Shown here: in pieces, positions 5,242-7,317 of the stretch
How positions within the stretch are numbered: the first letter of the stretch is position 1
How the letters are laid out: each line of letters opens with the position of its first letter
From: DASTSN01 sp035760665
Lineage (GTDB): Bacteria > Bacteroidota > Bacteroidia > Chitinophagales > Chitinophagaceae
DNA: 7,317 bases
Assembly: GCA_035760665.1 (NCBI GenBank)
Contig: DASTSN010000100.1
Location: 1-7,317 of the forward strand
Direction of reading: 5' to 3'
The notes under the pieces: model-generated
Seen by the model: only the letters and a program-made list of their open reading frames with translations
Databases searched by the model: none
What the model was told of the DNA's origin: nothing
Position numbers and translations under genes: made by a program

Positions 5242-5266
5242 AGACGCATTTGGGAATGCGTCTTTT
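5242..5266 (+). terminator. intrinsic terminator between rplO and secY
   Basis: AGACGCATT (5242-5250) pairs perfectly with AATGCGTCT (5255-5263) around a TGGG loop, and the T-run continues to 5266, with more T-rich DNA to 5273. Nine perfect pairs and a 4-base loop make a sound Rho-independent terminator, although the T-run is short. It would stop part of the transcription coming from the ribosomal genes before secY. Confidence 0.75.
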
Positions 5267-5270
5267 ATGT

Positions 5271-5297
5271 TTTAAAGGGTTTCTTTAAATTATTTTT
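5271..5297 (+). terminator. second terminator-like hairpin before secY
   Basis: TTTAAAG (5271-5277) pairs perfectly with CTTTAAA (5283-5289) around GGTTT, followed by TTATTTTT to 5297. The stem is AT-rich and weak by itself, but comes right after the stronger terminator and has a better T-run. It ends 14 bases before the secY GTG, so it could also affect ribosome access to secY. Confidence 0.5.
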
Positions 5298-5303
5298 AAT
5301 CCC

Positions 5304-6647
5304 GTGAAGAAATTAATCCAGACGCTAAAGAATATTTGGAGCATTGAAGAGCTGAGAAGTAAAATTCTGTACACACTGCTCCTGATTTTGTTATACCGCA
5401 TTGGTACGCATATTACCCTGCCCGGTATTGACAACGCTAAACTGCAGCAGTTCAGTGAATCGTCTAAAAGCGGTATGCTGGGGCTGATTGATACGTTTGC
5501 AGGTGGCGCCTTTTCACAGGCTTCTATTTTTGCTTTGGGAATCATGCCTTACATCTCGGCTTCTATTTTTATGCAGCTGATGACAGTGCTGGTTCCTTCT
5601 TTCCAGAAAATGCAGAAAGAAGGTGACAGCGGCCGTAAAAAAATCAACCAGTATACCCGGTATCTCACAGTTGCTGTAACGGCAGTTCAGGCCTCGGCAT
5701 ATGTGGCGTACCTGCGCCAGATGACGCAGCAAAGCGGTGCTATTCTTGAATCGTTTGCGCCGTATTTCTGGCTGGTAACCGTCATCGTTCTAACGGCCGG
5801 CACTTTGTTCGTGATGTGGCTTGGCGAAAAAATAACGGATAAGGGTTTGGGAAATGGTACGTCACTCATCATCATGATTGGTATCCTTGCACGGCTGCCG
5901 CAGTCGTTTGTACAAGAACTTACGGCTAAGTCTGTGCGCAGTGGTCAAATACTGGTTTTTATCATTGAAATAGCTGTTCTGATCGCAATTATTTTAGGTT
6001 GCGTCTTGCTGATCCAGGGAACCCGCAAAATTCCCGTGAATTACGCTAAGCAAATTGTGGGTAACCGGCAGTTTGGTGGTGCCAGACAGTTTTTGCCTAT
6101 CAAAGTAAACAGTGCCGGTGTGATGCCGATTATCTTTGCCCAGGCGATCATGTTTCTCCCCACACTATTCTCTTATACCAGTCTTGAATCAGGAAAAGGT
6201 ATCGCCAGAATTTTTTCGGATCATTCCAATGTTTGGTATATGATTGTGTACGCAGCTGTGGTGATTGGGTTTACATTTTTATACACTGCATTAATTTTTA
6301 ATCCCAAGCAAATTGCTGACAATCTGAAACAAAACAACGGCTTCATACCCGGCGTAAAACCGGGACAACCTACGGCTGATTATATTGGCGCTATTATGGA
6401 TAAGGTAACACTTCCCGGTGCAATATTGCTGGCAGTAGTGGGTATTTTACCCGGTATAGCAAAATTACTGGGTGTAACACTTGGCTTTTCTACTTTCTTT
6501 GGGGGCACCTCGCTGCTGATTATGGTGGGTGTTATCCTTGATACACTGCAGCAAATAGAAACCCAATTGCTGATGCGTCAATATGATGGCTTAATGAAAA
6601 CTGGGCGCATCCAGGGAAGACAAACAGCTACCCAGGTTCAGTATTAA
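5304..6647 (+). CDS. secY: preprotein translocase subunit SecY
   Basis: This 447-residue inner-membrane protein is SecY, the channel of the SecYEG translocon through which SecA-driven secretory proteins and SRP-delivered membrane proteins pass. About ten membrane segments can be placed: near 20-38, 72-97, 118-138, 152-172, 183-200, 215-238, 268-290, 311-333, 368-388 and 394-414. The plug region is about 58-70. Signatures are GIMPYISASIFMQLM (79-93) and MWLGEKITDKGLGNGTS (171-187). Loop C4 holds RKIPVNYAKQ (241-250) and loop C5 holds NGFIPGVKPG (345-354). The start is GTG; the next in-frame ATG is codon 58, inside the conserved region, so GTG must be used. It ends in two stops, TAATAA. It lies between a tandem terminator and a second terminator. 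Confidence 0.98.
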   Translation: MKKLIQTLKNIWSIEELRSKILYTLLLILLYRIGTHITLPGIDNAKLQQFSESSKSGMLGLIDTFAGGAFSQASIFALGIMPYISASIFMQLMTVLVPSFQKMQKEGDSGRKKINQYTRYLTVAVTAVQASAYVAYLRQMTQQSGAILESFAPYFWLVTVIVLTAGTLFVMWLGEKITDKGLGNGTSLIIMIGILARLPQSFVQELTAKSVRSGQILVFIIEIAVLIAIILGCVLLIQGTRKIPVNYAKQIVGNRQFGGARQFLPIKVNSAGVMPIIFAQAIMFLPTLFSYTSLESGKGIARIFSDHSNVWYMIVYAAVVIGFTFLYTALIFNPKQIADNLKQNNGFIPGVKPGQPTADYIGAIMDKVTLPGAILLAVVGILPGIAKLLGVTLGFSTFFGGTSLLIMVGVILDTLQQIETQLLMRQYDGLMKTGRIQGRQTATQVQY

Positions 6648-6666
6648 TAAACACTTCATTTATTTG

Positions 6667-6705
6667 TAAACCTGGTAGGTATGATGCTTACCAGGTTTAT
6701 TTTTT
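6667..6705 (+). terminator. intrinsic terminator between secY and map
   Basis: TAAACCTGGTA (6667-6677) pairs perfectly with TACCAGGTTTA (6689-6699), and three further pairs with wobbles can extend inward to leave an ATGAT loop. Six T residues follow at 6700-6705. Eleven perfect pairs plus the T-run make this the strongest terminator in the window. It lies 19 bases after the secY stop and ends 21 bases before the map ATG. Confidence 0.85.
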
Positions 6706-6726
6706 ATGTAGGATATTTGCAGCATC

Positions 6727-7317
6727 ATGATTATTTATAAAACTAACCAGGAAGTGGAATGCATGCGCGAAAGCGCTTTGCTGGTGAGTAAAACGCTTAC
6801 GGAAGTAGCTAAAACAGTAAAGCCAGGTATCAATACACTGGTTATCGATAAACTGATAGGTGATTTTATCCGGGATCATAAAGCCATCCCTTCTTTTTTA
6901 AATTATCATGGATACCCGTTTAATTCCTGTATTTCTGTGAATGATGTGGTAGTTCATGGTTTTCCTAATAAAAATGAATTGAAAGAAGGGGATATTATAA
7001 CGGTGGATGTGGGTGTGATTTTAAATGGATGGCACGGCGATCATGCTTATACGTTTGCTCTCGGAGATCCCGGGGCCGAAGTAAGCCAGTTGATTAAAAT
7101 AACAAAAGAGTCTTTATACAAAGGCATCGAAAAGGCAGTGGCAGGTAACCGTATTGGGGACATTTCCTTTGCGATTCAGGAACATACAGAAAAAAAGCAC
7201 GGTTATGGTGTGGTGCGAGAGCTGGTAGGGCATGGTTTAGGAAGGAGTCTCCACGAAGATCCGCAGGTGCCCAATTATGGCAAGCGTGGAACCGGACCAA
7301 AACTCAAAGAAGGTCTT
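6727..7317 (+). CDS. map: type I methionine aminopeptidase (5' part)
   Basis: This reading frame is open to the window edge (197 codons, no stop) and encodes type I methionine aminopeptidase, a cytoplasmic metalloenzyme that removes the initiator methionine from new proteins. The pita-bread fold residues seen are His77 in NDVVVHGFPN, metal ligands Asp94 (TVDVGV) and Asp105 (HGDHAYTF), His169 in GHGLGR and His176 in LHEDPQVPNYG. The two glutamate ligands, usually in the FTIEPM motif and near the C-terminus, lie beyond the window. Family length is about 250-265, so roughly 55-65 residues are missing. The ATG at 6727 gives the expected N-terminus (IIYKTNQEVECMRESALLVS). No N-terminal zinc or SH3-binding extension is present. 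It follows secY directly, without adk. Confidence 0.97.
   Translation, partial: MIIYKTNQEVECMRESALLVSKTLTEVAKTVKPGINTLVIDKLIGDFIRDHKAIPSFLNYHGYPFNSCISVNDVVVHGFPNKNELKEGDIITVDVGVILNGWHGDHAYTFALGDPGAEVSQLIKITKESLYKGIEKAVAGNRIGDISFAIQEHTEKKHGYGVVRELVGHGLGRSLHEDPQVPNYGKRGTGPKLKEGL

Noticed and set aside
4851..5249. A 132-codon open frame on the minus strand over rplO
   Set aside because: It is fully antisense to L15, has no known motif, and its start end is inside the terminator stem. It is a shadow frame.
6712..6719. GATATTTG before map as a Bacteroidota -7 promoter element
   Set aside because: It matches TAnnTTTG at 7 of 8 positions, but no TTG or TTTG lies at a proper -33 distance and the DNA is AT-rich, so chance is likely. 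Mentioned only as an option in a finding.
1..7317. A new defence, mobile or metabolic system hidden in the window
   Set aside because: Every substantial + strand frame is a recognised ribosomal protein, SecY or Map gene in canonical order. No unexplained gene, transposase, integrase, repeat array or RNA gene is visible.

Overview
This window is a conserved housekeeping locus, the ribosomal-protein 'spc' cluster running into secY and map. Every gene is on the + strand: rplP (last 12 codons), rpmC, rpsQ, rplN, rplX, rplE, rpsN, rpsH, rplF, rplR, rpsE, rpmD, rplO, secY and map (5' 197 codons). The products are ribosomal proteins L16, L29, S17, L14, L24, L5, S14, S8, L6, L18, S5, L30 and L15, the SecY translocon channel and type I methionine aminopeptidase. 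I see no mobile element, CRISPR array, tRNA or rRNA, and no sign of a new defence or metabolic system.

The organism is most likely a member of Bacteroidota, and by the feel of the protein sequences perhaps the Chitinophagaceae; the family-level guess is from memory and is weak. Supporting signs are the direct secY-map junction with no adk between them, the zinc-free short S14 (89 residues), S5 and L15 variants typical of the phylum, and A-rich leaders instead of Shine-Dalgarno sequences before nearly all starts.

Layout: 1-39 is the L16 tail; 66-2741 holds L29 to S8; 2858-4451 holds L6, L18 and S5; 4520-5228 holds L30 and L15; 5304-6647 is secY; 6727 to the window end is map. No genes overlap. 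Gaps run from 25 to 127 bases, so no stretch over 300 bases lacks a gene. The 59-residue L30 gene and the L16 tail are easy to miss because they are so short.

The less ordinary content is in the gaps. There are two tandem terminator-like hairpins between rplO and secY, a strong terminator between secY and map, a 42-base hairpin before rpmD that competes with a second hairpin over its ribosome-binding region, a double hairpin before rplR, and a cluster of three perfect palindromes before rplF. These suggest that secY and map output is set apart from the ribosomal genes by partial termination, and that some cistrons have translational control elements. All of this is inference from sequence. 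The proteins work together in building both ribosomal subunits, in exporting proteins (SecY) and in trimming the initiator methionine from new chains (Map).
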